Made by a program: the position numbers and the translations under genes. Below, one piece after another: positions 10,601 to 19,214 of a stretch of DNA of 64,000 nt. How positions within the stretch are numbered: position 1 is the stretch's first letter; every line of letters begins with the position of its first letter. The DNA comes from Rhizobium sp. BG4 (lineage in GTDB: Bacteria > Pseudomonadota > Alphaproteobacteria > Rhizobiales > Rhizobiaceae): assembly GCF_016864575.1 (NCBI RefSeq), contig NZ_CP044125.1:2710001-2774000 (forward strand). Reading direction: 5' to 3'. Under the pieces are notes generated by a model. It had not been told where the DNA came from. It saw only the letters and a list, made by a program, of their open reading frames with translations, and searched no databases.

Positions 10601-13600
10601 GTCGGCGCCGAGGCCACCGTTGAGGGTGTCGTTACCGGCGAGGCCGCTCAGCGTGTCGGCGAGGTCGCCGCCGGTGATGGCGTTGTTGCCCGCGTTGCCG
10701 GTGCCGACGAACTGGCTGGCATCGGCGCCGAGGAAGGCGAGGTTCTCGACATTGGCCATGGCCGCAATCGACAGTTCGGCGAGGAAGGTCTCGACCGTAT
10801 CCGTGCCTTCACCTGTGGCTTCGACAACGACGTCGAGCAAGTCGTCGACGCCGTAGGTATCGTCGCCCGCGCCGCCGACCATCGTGTCGGCGCCGATCGC
10901 GCCTTCGAAATCGTCGAGGGCGGCATTCAGACGGTTGTCGAGATCATCGTTGCCGGTGCCGCCGACCAGAAGATCGTCGCCGAGACCGCCGACAAGATCG
11001 TCATTGTCGCCGCCGCCGAAGATCAGGTCGTTACCGCTGCCGCCGGTGATGGCGTCATTATCGGCGTTTTCACCGGCAATGAGGTTGTTGATCGTCGAGG
11101 CAGACAGATTGACGGTGCGCGTGCCGCCCGTCGGGTCTGCCCGGCTGATGGCATAGTCTCCCACCAGCTGGTAGCCATTGAAGAAGGCACCGTTGAAGTT
11201 GATGAGTTCGACGCCGGTTTCAGCATTGGCGCCATCGAAGTGGTTGGCGACGGTGACTCTCTGGGCTACCGAGCTAGCGCCATTCGGCAGACTGTAGTCG
11301 ATGACGAGATCGCCATCGTTGTTGGTGCCGTTATTGTCCACCACATTTAGTGCGGAGATCGTGTAGATCGGCAAACCATCGACATCGGTTCCGGTGACCG
11401 GCGCCAGGATCGAGATCTTGTCCGCCACGCCGCCGCTTGTGGCCGAGAGGCCTTCATTGATGACGTCGGTGCCGTCGCCGAGCGAGAAGGAATAGGTGTC
11501 GTTGCCGAGGCCGCCGTTGAGGGTGTCGCCGGCAGCCGTGGAGGTGACGGTGGTGAAGTTGACGACGAGATTGTCGATGGTGACGGTGTCGCCGCCTTCG
11601 AGGCTCGACGCAACGAAGCGTATCGCGGCGTTGCTGGTAAACGCTCCCGTGCCGAAGGTGCTGAGGTCGATGTTGCGGGGAGCGCCGGGGGTGTTGGTCG
11701 TGCTGGTGATCTGATCGACCTGAACAAAGGTGATGCCATCCCGCGAGAAGAACACCGTTACGTTGTCATTGTCGCCGCCTGCATCCAGTCCGGTTTCGAT
11801 AATCGAGTAGCTGAGGTTGGCGGTTGCCGCGCCGGCAAGATTGAGTGTGCGCTGAATCTGCGCACCGTCGCCGGTGCCGAAGTAAAGAACGTTATTGACC
11901 TCGTCATCGATCTGGATTTGCCCATTGCTGGGACTGTTATTGTCGCCGCTCTCTACCCAATCCGGCCCCCAATTGGCGGTTCCGGTGCTATTGCCGAAGG
12001 CGTTGTCGTTGAAGTTATCGGCATACGACGAGGCCGTCGAGGTCGTCGTCACCCCATCGGCTCCACCCACGAGGATATCATCTCCGGCAAGCCCATTGAG
12101 TGTATCTGCCCCGGCAAGGCCGAGGATCAGATCGTCGGTCGCGGTTCCGTTCAGCGGCACGTCGCTATTCGCTGTCCCGACAATGATGTTGAGCGCATTG
12201 CCCGTGGCAAACTCCACCTTTTCGATGTTGCGCAGGCGGTCGCTGCCGTCGATCGCGTCTTCGACCGCATGGGTGACGATGACCTGCCCGTCGGTGGTGG
12301 CGGAGAAGGCATACTCGCCGCGGTCGCCGCGGAAGATGGCGGTGTCGCTGTCGGCGACATTGTCCGCGCCGGCCGTGGTGATTTCGCGGATGATCTGCAG
12401 CTGGCCGGGGTTGATTCTGCCTTCGAACATCCAGGCAGCGAGCGTCTTGGTAACAGACGCACCGTTGACGACAAGCGTGACGAGGCTCGTCATGCTCTTG
12501 ATGTTCGGATTACCAGCAATTTCCGTTCCGGTCGGGCCGTTGTCATTGAAGCCACTCATGATGCCGATGCGGACGTTCAGCCACTTGTCGCCATCGATGA
12601 TGTCGTCGCCGCCATTGCCCTGGATCCTGTCGCTACCGTCACCGCCGAGGATGATGTCTCCACCGGCAAAGGAGGTGACGCCCGCCCCGAGGACGGCCTG
12701 CAGGCCTGAGATCAGGGCGATGCCCTGGGCATCGAGCACGCTGCCGAGATAGCCGCTGGCGCCGCCGTTGTTGAGGCTCGCGCGGTCGGCCGCCACGTCT
12801 TCGGTGCCGCCGAGCTCGTCGGCGAACCTGGTGCCTGACAGGCCTTCCATCGACTCGTATTCGTCGAGGGCGGCGTTCTGCGGCAGGGTCGGAGCCTCGT
12901 CGAAGACGATCGGGCGCGACAGGTCGGCATTCACGCCGAGCGTATTGTCCTTGTAGGTCGCCCAGTCGAAGCCGGACATACCGGCCATCTTGCCGCGGCC
13001 GGCGCTGCCGACCATGATGTCGTCGCCGCCTTCGCCGATGAACTCGTCGAAGCCGCCGTCGCCGAGGAATACATCGTTTCCGTCGATGCCGTCATGGGCA
13101 AAGATTTCGTCGAAGTTGTCGCCGGGGGCGCCGTCGAAGGTCCCGGTTTCGATCCAGTCGTCGCCCTCGTTGCCGAGGATGCGTTCGGCATTCTTGTTGC
13201 CGTAGATGAAGTCGTTGCCGGTGCCGGCGAAGACTTCCGAGCCCATGTCGGTGCCGAGGAAGATGAAGTCCTGGCCGTCATTGCCCATCACAAGGTCGAG
13301 GCCCGGGCCGGCATGCACGACGTCATGGCCCTTGCCGGCCTTGATATTGTCGTCGCCGCCGCTGTCGACGATGATGTCGTGGCCATCGCCACCGTTGATG
13401 ATGTCGTTGCCGAAACCGCCTTCCAGCCGGTCGTTGCCGGCGTCGCCGAAGAGCGTGTCGTCGCCGATGCCGGCGATAAGCGTGTCGTCACCGTTGGTGC
13501 CGCCGAGGACGACGTGGTCGCCGCCGGTGTAGCGGAGGTAGTTGGCGTCGGCGCCGGCGGTGGCCGGATTGTCGCGAATGACGAGGGGCGTCAGCAGGCT

Positions 13601-16486
13601 GGTGCCGAGAGGATCGATGCCGCGGTTGTCGGCGCTTTCATTGACCACCGTATTCGGATCGTCCTCCAGGATGCCGTCAGCGCCGGCATCTTCGCCAAGG
13701 CCGGGATTGTATTGCTTGGTACGGTCGACTTCGAGAATGAGGCCGGGCGTCGAGAAGACATCCGACGGCAGATGCGTCGCGTCGGTGTTGCGCATGATCA
13801 TCGCAGCGAAGGAGTTGTTCTCCATCTCGCCGAACAGATGCAGCCCGTCGAGGCGCTGCAGATAGTAGAAGCGGTCGCCGTTCTGCAGCTTTTCCATCTG
13901 CACTTCGAAGACGAAGTTGAAGGTCGAGCCGAGCATGCCGCCGAAGGGCATGATCTGTTCGGCAAGGCCGCCGATCCAGAGATCGACGTTTTCAAGGCCG
14001 CCGAGCGAGCCGCCGGCATAGGCGCCGGTGGCATTCAGGAATTCCAAGCGGTCGTCTGGTACTGCGAAGCCGCCTGTCGAGACGCCGGTGATGATGGTCA
14101 GCGCGGCATCGCGCTTCTCCTGAAGCGTCGTAGCTCCGGTGATCAGCGTATGCGTGCCGTAGGATGCGATAAAGTTGATGATCGATGCTTCATGCTTGAG
14201 GTGACCAGCGAAGTCGACCCAGCTCTCATAGGGCTTGAGCAGCGAGTCCTCGTTTGTGGCCTCATAGAAGGTGCGCCGCGCCTCGTTCAATGAGGGCACC
14301 CCAGTGTCGCGTCCGCGGGCGAGGTTGATCGTTGCAAGATCGAGCGGCAGGCCGAGCAGGTTGTTGCGCAGCGCCGTCGTGACGAACTCGTCGATCTCGT
14401 TGCCGACCTGCCGGGTCATGCCGCGGACAATGGCACCAGCGGCAATGTCGTCAGTGATCGAGTGAGCAACGCCGGTGTCGCCGCCGTCGAAGGCGAGCGG
14501 ATTGAGGAAGCCTTCGATCAGGCCGATATGATCTTCGTTGAACGACGGATCGAAGCGGTCGATCGACTCGGTCAGCATCGAGTGGCCGAAGCGATAGACG
14601 ACATGAGCGAACTCGGCGACGATCGACGGGTCGATGGTGGTGTCGAAGCCATCCGGCACCAGGAACACGTTGATATTCGGCTGGATCTTGCGCGCGAACT
14701 CTTCGAAGACGAGATGCTGGTACTGCATCTCGGTGCCGAATTTTGCTGCCTGGAACAGGCGCTCGCCATCCCAGACCAGAGTTGCGATCTGTGCGGGCGT
14801 CGGCAGGGCGGCCAGATCGACCTCGAGCCATTCGTTGATGAAAGCGAGGTCGTTGCTCGCCAGCACCGTGTCCTTGGTATGCTGGACGAGTCGGTTGTGC
14901 TCGGCATGGAAGACATGGTGGACGGCGGTCAGGCCGATATTTTCGTTGACGCGACCGTCGCCGGCGATGAAGTGCGCGTCCAGCAACTCGTTATCATATT
15001 CGGTATCGCCATTGCCCGGGTTGCCGAGGCCGATGGTGATGTCGCCATCGGCGATCTTGCCGATCGGTACGGCCTCGTGGGCGATGTCGGCGAGGAACGC
15101 GCTGGCGGTGCGGATGGCGCCCGTAGTCGAGACGCCTAGTCCGCCGTTGGCGGCCGGATTGCCTTCGAGTACGACGTCATCGGCCGTGTTGGGGATGCCG
15201 TCTGCGCCGATCCCGAGGATGATCTGCGGGAAGCCGTTGGCACCGGGAATGAAGTTGCCATAGGGATCGGTGCGCAGCAGCGGCACGGCGCCGACATCGG
15301 CATCCGTCAGGTTGATGCCGAGCAGCGTCTTTGCCTGAGCTTTCACTTCGCCCCAGGTGGCCATGCCGCCATTTGCGCCCTCGATCAGCTTGCCGGTTGC
15401 GACGGGATCGCCTGCGGCATTGAACTGATACTGGCGCAGGAAGACCTGGTGCGATGCATGCGAGGCATAAGTCTGGTTCTGGTCGACATAAGAGGTCGTG
15501 GTGTTGACCGGGCGCACGTCGTCGGTGGTGCCCATGATGCCGTCTGCGCCGGGCGAAACCGTGGCGCGGGTCAGCACCATGAAGTTTGTATGGCTGCCTT
15601 CGACATAGAGCGGATCATCGGGCGCCAGCGGGATGAACACCGTGCCGCTGCCGCCCTTGTTGATCAGGTCGAGGCCGTGATCGAAGAACTGCCCGAACAG
15701 GGTGAACCAGGAATTGAACGGTGCCGACAGGCCTTCATCCGGTGCTACGGCAGGAAGATAGACATTGTCGCCCTGCATGGTGATGCCGAAGGGCTCAAGC
15801 GCCGTGTCGCGCACCGTGCGGGCCTCTTCGAGAGCGCTTACTGTCAAGGCATGGGCTGCCGTGGCCTCCGCCAATTCATCCAGCGCTATCTGCTCTTCCG
15901 GGGTCGGCGCGTTGTTGGGATCGCCATCGCCGAGCGCATCGGCCGCAGCCTTCGCATTCTGCATCGCGACGCGCGCCTGATATTCGGCATCCGAGGCTGG
16001 TTTGAATGCCTGGTAGATCGCCGTAACCGCAGGAAGATCGGTCATCGGGCTTGCTGCGCCGGCCCGCTCAAGTGCGGTCAGGATCGCGGCCGGGTTGCCG
16101 AGCGTCTGATCGACGAGCAGGTTGGAGATGGTGCGCAGGCTTGAATCGAAAACGAGGGAACCGGGATTGTTCGACGGGTTGTAGTTCGCTGCCGTCGGCA
16201 TAGCCGGAGCCGGGCCAGCCGGGCCGTCGGGATCGAAGGACGTGCCGTCGGCGGGCCGGTAGATCGGTGACATCAGTTCAGGGAACTCGGCACCTGCGGC
16301 GCCCCACATTTCCTGGCCAGGCAGGAGGTGGTTGTAACTGCCATCGACCGTGCGCAGGCCCCAGGCGACGTTGTATGCCGGGATCAAGCCGTCTTCGCCG
16401 TAGAGCGTGGCTCCCGCGGAATGCGCCTCCGCAATCTTGATCTGTGCCAAGATGAAATCGAGATCCGAGCGAATATAGGTGACCAT
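7604..16486 (-). CDS. Giant secreted animal-haem-peroxidase / RTX protein
   Basis: 2960 residues. Residues about 1-960 are an animal-type haem peroxidase (peroxidase-cyclooxygenase superfamily): distal His about 270 in GQFFDHGLD, proximal His about 635 in YRFGHSML, and the RGRDTGVPSLNEAR motif near 723. RTX nonapeptides begin near 985 and recur in at least four blocks to the end. Two jelly-roll-like domains of about 160 residues (about 1485-1645 and 2250-2415) both begin ADNF and share an IRF...DN...V pattern. The last residues, RLSIKGNHNLTTSDFNL, suit a type I export signal; there is no Sec signal. A GGAGGGGAG ribosome site precedes the ATG. It heads the secretion operon. Bacterial members of this family are known, but the substrate is not evident here. 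Confidence 0.9.
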   Translation of the reverse strand: MVTYIRSDLDFILAQIKIAEAHSAGATLYGEDGLIPAYNVAWGLRTVDGSYNHLLPGQEMWGAAGAEFPELMSPIYRPADGTSFDPDGPAGPAPAMPTAANYNPSNNPGSLVFDSSLRTISNLLVDQTLGNPAAILTALERAGAASPMTDLPAVTAIYQAFKPASDAEYQARVAMQNAKAAADALGDGDPNNAPTPEEQIALDELAEATAAHALTVSALEEARTVRDTALEPFGITMQGDNVYLPAVAPDEGLSAPFNSWFTLFGQFFDHGLDLINKGGSGTVFIPLAPDDPLYVEGSHTNFMVLTRATVSPGADGIMGTTDDVRPVNTTTSYVDQNQTYASHASHQVFLRQYQFNAAGDPVATGKLIEGANGGMATWGEVKAQAKTLLGINLTDADVGAVPLLRTDPYGNFIPGANGFPQIILGIGADGIPNTADDVVLEGNPAANGGLGVSTTGAIRTASAFLADIAHEAVPIGKIADGDITIGLGNPGNGDTEYDNELLDAHFIAGDGRVNENIGLTAVHHVFHAEHNRLVQHTKDTVLASNDLAFINEWLEVDLAALPTPAQIATLVWDGERLFQAAKFGTEMQYQHLVFEEFARKIQPNINVFLVPDGFDTTIDPSIVAEFAHVVYRFGHSMLTESIDRFDPSFNEDHIGLIEGFLNPLAFDGGDTGVAHSITDDIAAGAIVRGMTRQVGNEIDEFVTTALRNNLLGLPLDLATINLARGRDTGVPSLNEARRTFYEATNEDSLLKPYESWVDFAGHLKHEASIINFIASYGTHTLITGATTLQEKRDAALTIITGVSTGGFAVPDDRLEFLNATGAYAGGSLGGLENVDLWIGGLAEQIMPFGGMLGSTFNFVFEVQMEKLQNGDRFYYLQRLDGLHLFGEMENNSFAAMIMRNTDATHLPSDVFSTPGLILEVDRTKQYNPGLGEDAGADGILEDDPNTVVNESADNRGIDPLGTSLLTPLVIRDNPATAGADANYLRYTGGDHVVLGGTNGDDTLIAGIGDDTLFGDAGNDRLEGGFGNDIINGGDGHDIIVDSGGDDNIKAGKGHDVVHAGPGLDLVMGNDGQDFIFLGTDMGSEVFAGTGNDFIYGNKNAERILGNEGDDWIETGTFDGAPGDNFDEIFAHDGIDGNDVFLGDGGFDEFIGEGGDDIMVGSAGRGKMAGMSGFDWATYKDNTLGVNADLSRPIVFDEAPTLPQNAALDEYESMEGLSGTRFADELGGTEDVAADRASLNNGGASGYLGSVLDAQGIALISGLQAVLGAGVTSFAGGDIILGGDGSDRIQGNGGDDIIDGDKWLNVRIGIMSGFNDNGPTGTEIAGNPNIKSMTSLVTLVVNGASVTKTLAAWMFEGRINPGQLQIIREITTAGADNVADSDTAIFRGDRGEYAFSATTDGQVIVTHAVEDAIDGSDRLRNIEKVEFATGNALNIIVGTANSDVPLNGTATDDLILGLAGADTLNGLAGDDILVGGADGVTTTSTASSYADNFNDNAFGNSTGTANWGPDWVESGDNNSPSNGQIQIDDEVNNVLYFGTGDGAQIQRTLNLAGAATANLSYSIIETGLDAGGDNDNVTVFFSRDGITFVQVDQITSTTNTPGAPRNIDLSTFGTGAFTSNAAIRFVASSLEGGDTVTIDNLVVNFTTVTSTAAGDTLNGGLGNDTYSFSLGDGTDVINEGLSATSGGVADKISILAPVTGTDVDGLPIYTISALNVVDNNGTNNDGDLVIDYSLPNGASSVAQRVTVANHFDGANAETGVELINFNGAFFNGYQLVGDYAISRADPTGGTRTVNLSASTINNLIAGENADNDAITGGSGNDLIFGGGDNDDLVGGLGDDLLVGGTGNDDLDNRLNAALDDFEGAIGADTMVGGAGDDTYGVDDLLDVVVEATGEGTDTVETFLAELSIAAMANVENLAFLGADASQFVGTGNAGNNAITGGDLADTLSGLAGNDTLNGGLGADTMIGGEGNDTYVVDDVGDVINESTGLATDVDTVQASVSFTLATGLENLTLTGADAINGTGNAGINTIIGNDAANQLFGGGDNDTLTGNDGNDVLDGGNGNDALNGGDDNDTIIGGAGNDTIDVGGGFNTIIYNATNFGNDVINSFDAAGGTPATQDRIDLTGLGVTAANFNNRVFESAGPGGSTIITIRENGAASAIQGTIQINGANNAAIDISDFTLAAAPPPNFGAPTAGANTITGNAAANTINGLGGNDVLSGAGGDDVINGDEGVDTLNGGDGNDTLSGGIGANGGTFADNFDGAVSYADNNGTLAFAGEWTEGGGETTAANGGDILINTATGSRLQFTQAIDGGEFIQRSFDLTGATGATIQFAYVGDATLTGGENVTVQAWNHTTSSWETLTGGVLSTASGTFNTTLSAAQIGPQSAIRFLANGDWDNGDDFFVDNFIVTATGSLGVDTINGDAGDDTVIWNANASGATDGRDIVNGGTEGAAGDTFVINGNATAEAYTIYTRAAWLAIAGNVAANLNATTEIVVTRNGSNNASVIAELSEIEEIRINGVDPSGTSGSAGADSFNIVGDFSTTSLRLNTITIDGDAGDDTIDISALGSAHRIVFRSNGGNDTIIGTLRPQDVIELAAGTTAADYEITTGANGVTTMTNGEHSIQFTSEGGLPQFNGEGTTAEEEEDDAGTPPVPTPPTTPTPPAATTGAMIAGTAAGDVLLGAASGETIVGFAGNDVATGGAGADIIRGDDGDDFLNAEGGNDMVFGGAGNDDLIGGDGNDMLYGDAGSDRVFGDAGDDMIQTGTGNDTAHGGDGNDLFVAEAGDGDDTYYGDAGSDTLDLAAITANLNVDLGSGFMGRGSASSTQSGTDTLWGMENVVTGSGNDTITANASANILDGGAGNDKFVFLSEKDADGDTILGFQPGDKIDLSGTDANGGLAGNQAFTLVNGSTLTGAAQLIVTHEVRADGDYTVVQGSVDGDSSAELRLSIKGNHNLTTSDFNL

Positions 16487-16505
16487 GTTACTCTCCCCTC
16501 CGATT

Positions 16506-16535
16506 GCATTGGAAACGTTATCGTTTCGCCAATGC
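16506..16535. promoter_or_regulatory. Inverted repeat in the leader of the giant RTX gene
   Basis: GCATTGG-AAACG-TTAT-CGTTT-CG-CCAATGC: twelve paired positions interrupted by a two-base bulge, 20 bp upstream of the start codon and its ribosome site. It may be a repressor operator or an mRNA leader hairpin. The AAACG/CGTTT core is operator-like. Confidence 0.5.
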
Positions 16536-16753
16536 TTGATCCCCAGTGTGAAATCGCAGGGCTATTCAGGTCGCCTTCCGGTTTTTACTGTGCGGTCATG
16601 CCGCGAGCGCAAAAATCCGGTGGAAAGTGAACGGCATTATCTGCGATGATCAGATGATGTCTTCGGGGGAGGCCATGGCATAGTTCCAAAGGTCCGGAGA
16701 CGTCTAAAGACTTTGGTCTTCAGGGGGCCGGGACTTTCGACCCGGGAGGAAAT

Positions 16754-18199
16754 GTGACTTACGTCCCGTACAAAAAGGAGCCGGGCGGCGGTGTGTCCGG
16801 CATTTCCAGGGTGTGGCAACGCCTTGATCTGACACAGCAATTTCTGATCGTTGCCGGACTCGTCATCTGTTGCTCGATGGCGCTTCTCGGCGAGTGGCTG
16901 AGCGGGCGGATCGCTGCAAACCAGCTCAGAAGCCGGGCCGAGTCCGGGGCGCTCTACATGGAGGGGTTCCTTGCCCGGCATGTCGACGGACCGGCGAGCG
17001 ACCCCAAGGTTTCTGCGGCCCGGCAGCTCGAACTGGACGATCTCCTGATCGGCACCGATCTCGCAAGACGGGTCGAGGGCTTCAGGATCTGGCGGCATGA
17101 TGGATTGGTCATTTACAGCACCAACAAGCAGCTGATCGGCCAGAAATTCCCCTCCGAGGACATCGACCGCGCTTTTGCCGGGCAGGTCGTGGCGCAGCTG
17201 GAGGACAGCCATGACGACGGCGAGGAGGACGGGCCGCCGACACGGCGGCCGCTGATCGAGATCTACGCGCCGATCTACGAGCCTGATACCCATGAGGTGA
17301 TCGCGGTCGGCGAACTCTATGAGGAGGCTGCGGATTTCATCGTCCAGCGCAACCGGGTGCAGCAGCAGACCTGGGCGATCGTCGGGGCGACGACGCTGGC
17401 AATCATGGCGCTCTTGTTCCTGATCGTGCGGCGCGCCAGCCATACGATCGCCTATCAGCGGATGATCCTGAAGACGCAGCTGACCCAGGCGCAGGCCCTG
17501 GCGCGGCAGAATACCGAGTTGCGCAAGGCGGCCGACCGGGCGCGCATGGATGCCAGCAAGTCGAACGAGCAGCTGTTGAACCGGATCGGCGCCGATCTGC
17601 ATGATGGCCCGGTGCAGCTGCTCAGCCTGCTGATCCTGAAGCTCAGCGGCGGGGCGTCAGGGCTGCCGAAGGCGGCGCTCGAGCACCTGCCGGATATCAG
17701 GGGCGCCGAGCTTGCGCCGGCGCATCTTGCCCGGCTGGTGCTGAACGAGCTGCGCGAGCTCTCGACCGGGCTGGTCATGCCGGAGATCGAGCATATGCCG
17801 CTGGAGGCGGCGCTGCGCAATGCGGTGGAGCAGCATGAATATGCGACGGGCTCGAAGGTGTCGGCCGACTACGAGGCGTTGCCGGAGCGCGTCGCCCATC
17901 CTCTGAAGATCTGTCTTTACAGGGTGGTGCAGGAGGGGCTGAACAATGCGTTTCGCCACGGCGGCGGGCAGGGGCAGCATGTCTCGGCTTCGGCCGATCT
18001 TTCGGCGATCACCGTCGTCATCACCGATGAAGGTCCCGGTCTTTCGGCGCCGAGCGCCACGTCGAGCCACCGCCCGCTCGGGCTGCAGGGCATCCGCAAC
18101 CGTGTGGAAGCCTTCGGCGGCAGCGTCGAAATCCGGGCGCGGCAGGGGTCGGGAACGGAGTTGAAGGTGATCGTGCCGATGGAGGGAAACGGCATCTAG
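16754..18199 (+). CDS. Sensor histidine kinase, NarX/DegS type (HisKA_3)
   Basis: 481 residues, GTG start at 16754 behind GGGAGGA; the ATG two bases earlier is immediately followed by TGA in its own frame. Two membrane helices (about 29-47 and 206-224) bracket a periplasmic sensor domain of about 155 residues. The phosphoacceptor His is about residue 283 (LHDGPVQLL), followed by an N-box NNAFRHGG near 397 and G-boxes DEGPGLSAP and GLQGIRNRVEAFGG. It should autophosphorylate and pass phosphate to a NarL-type regulator. The obvious partner is the convergent response-regulator gene whose stop lies 5 bp away. Its proximity to the peroxidase operon makes that a possible target (inference). Confidence 0.9.
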   Translation: MTYVPYKKEPGGGVSGISRVWQRLDLTQQFLIVAGLVICCSMALLGEWLSGRIAANQLRSRAESGALYMEGFLARHVDGPASDPKVSAARQLELDDLLIGTDLARRVEGFRIWRHDGLVIYSTNKQLIGQKFPSEDIDRAFAGQVVAQLEDSHDDGEEDGPPTRRPLIEIYAPIYEPDTHEVIAVGELYEEAADFIVQRNRVQQQTWAIVGATTLAIMALLFLIVRRASHTIAYQRMILKTQLTQAQALARQNTELRKAADRARMDASKSNEQLLNRIGADLHDGPVQLLSLLILKLSGGASGLPKAALEHLPDIRGAELAPAHLARLVLNELRELSTGLVMPEIEHMPLEAALRNAVEQHEYATGSKVSADYEALPERVAHPLKICLYRVVQEGLNNAFRHGGGQGQHVSASADLSAITVVITDEGPGLSAPSATSSHRPLGLQGIRNRVEAFGGSVEIRARQGSGTELKVIVPMEGNGI

Positions 18200-18204
18200 G
18201 CAGT

Positions 18205-18876
18205 CTAATGGCGCGGCAGCGCCTCTCCGCCGCCTTCGAGCTTCTGCGCGGCAATCAGCACTTCCAGGCGATTGCGGGCATTCAGCTTCTGCATCAGGAT
18301 CGTCATGTAGTTCTTGACGGTCTTTTCGCCGATGTTGAGGCCGGTTGCGATCTGCTTGTTGGTGAAGCCGCGCAGCAGCATGCCGATGATCTGCCCTTCG
18401 CGGATGCTGAGCTTCACATCGCCGCCCGCCTTCTTGCGCAGCGAGGCGATTTTCAGCTCCTCGATCACCTTGCAGGCGAAGGCCGGAGTGATGAACATGT
18501 CGCCGCGGTGGACGGCGGCGATCGCCTGGATCAGCTCCTGGATGCTGCTGCCTTTCAGCACATAGCCGCTGGCGCCGGCATTGAGCGCACGCACGGCATA
18601 GTCGCTGCCGGTATTGGCGGTGAAGACCAGGATTCTCGTGCGGATTTTCTCAACCAGCTTGGCGATCGCGTCGAAGATATTGCCGGGCATCATCAGGTCG
18701 ACGATGAAAACATCGGGCGCGCATTTCAGCCCGATCTCCAGCGCATCATCGGCACTCGATCCTGTGGCGGCGACCGTAAACTTCGGATGGCTTTTCAGGA
18801 TTTCACTCAATCCCGCCAGCATTACCGGGTGGTCGTCTATGAGTGCCAATGAAATCTTGCTCATTTTACGCACCAT
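18205..18876 (-). CDS. LuxR/NarL-family response regulator
   Basis: 223 residues. The receiver domain has the acidic pair in LIDDHP, phosphoacceptor Asp60 (DVFIVDLMMPG) and Lys near 110 (YVLKGSS). The C-terminal helix-turn-helix is LSIREGQIIGMLLRGFTNKQ followed by IATGLNIGEKTVKNYM. Two starts are possible, 18876 or 18864 (MSKISLAL); neither has a strong ribosome site and homologues usually begin near the second. It is tail to tail with the histidine kinase, presumably its cognate sensor. The upstream region is AT-rich and carries two clear palindromes that are candidate autoregulatory sites. Confidence 0.92.
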   Translation of the reverse strand: MVRKMSKISLALIDDHPVMLAGLSEILKSHPKFTVAATGSSADDALEIGLKCAPDVFIVDLMMPGNIFDAIAKLVEKIRTRILVFTANTGSDYAVRALNAGASGYVLKGSSIQELIQAIAAVHRGDMFITPAFACKVIEELKIASLRKKAGGDVKLSIREGQIIGMLLRGFTNKQIATGLNIGEKTVKNYMTILMQKLNARNRLEVLIAAQKLEGGGEALPRH

Positions 18877-18927
18877 CTACAACTTACATAGAATAATTTA
18901 TAGGATCAAACCAATATAGTGTCCATC

Positions 18928-18943
18928 TAGTCCATTAGGACTA
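18928..18943. promoter_or_regulatory. Palindrome upstream of the response regulator
   Basis: TAGTCC-ATTA-GGACTA: perfect 6-bp arms with a 4-bp spacer, about 52 bp upstream of the regulator start. Size and geometry suit a dimeric LuxR/NarL-type binding site. Confidence 0.5.
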
Positions 18944-19007
18944 CATTGGAAGTCGTAATATCGCTTGCGATGGATGTTTTATTCTATGCTATCTATTTGC
19001 CGTAACT

Positions 19008-19028
19008 TGCAATTGGTTCGCAATTGCA
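19008..19028. promoter_or_regulatory. Second inverted repeat in the same spacer
   Basis: TGCAATTG-GTTCG-CAATTGCA: perfect 8-bp arms around five bases. It could be an operator or a hairpin. No gene start lies close to it. Confidence 0.4.
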
Positions 19029-19176
19029 TCTGTGACCTTGTCTGCTCGACATGCCCGGCAAAGCCGCCCTTTTGGGGTGGGTGAGGTGGTTCGATGCGGT
19101 GCTTCGCTCGAAATAATTCACTATCAATGCGTGTATCGATAGATTTCGTGCACGCCGATTTCCCGGCTGCAAATGC

Positions 19177-19206
19177 GTCGCGAGCCAGGCCGCCCCGGCT
19201 CGCGAC
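19177..19206 (-). terminator. Hairpin terminator of the Ugp-like operon
   Basis: Perfect 10-bp stem GTCGCGAGCC/GGCTCGCGAC with a ten-base loop, 8 bp beyond the stop of the metallophosphoesterase gene. No T-run, as is common in this GC-rich genome. Confidence 0.6.
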
Positions 19207-19214
19207 TTATGCGG

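Larger units (their letters stand above)
18877..19176. other. Gene-free AT-rich spacer
   Basis: About 300 bp between the response-regulator start and the terminator of the Ugp-like operon. It is markedly more AT-rich than its surroundings and should hold the promoter of the response-regulator gene. Apart from the two palindromes listed separately I see no coding sequence or RNA gene. Confidence 0.6.

Noticed and set aside
8180..11350. 1056-codon open frame on the plus strand
   Set aside because: It is the antisense of the giant RTX gene. Acidic/Gly-rich RTX codons give long open antisense frames of Val/Ala/Asp-rich nonsense with no domain.
3400..13500. CRISPR-like tandem repeats
   Set aside because: The periodic GC-rich repeats encode RTX nonapeptides inside continuous reading frames; there are no unique spacers of constant length.
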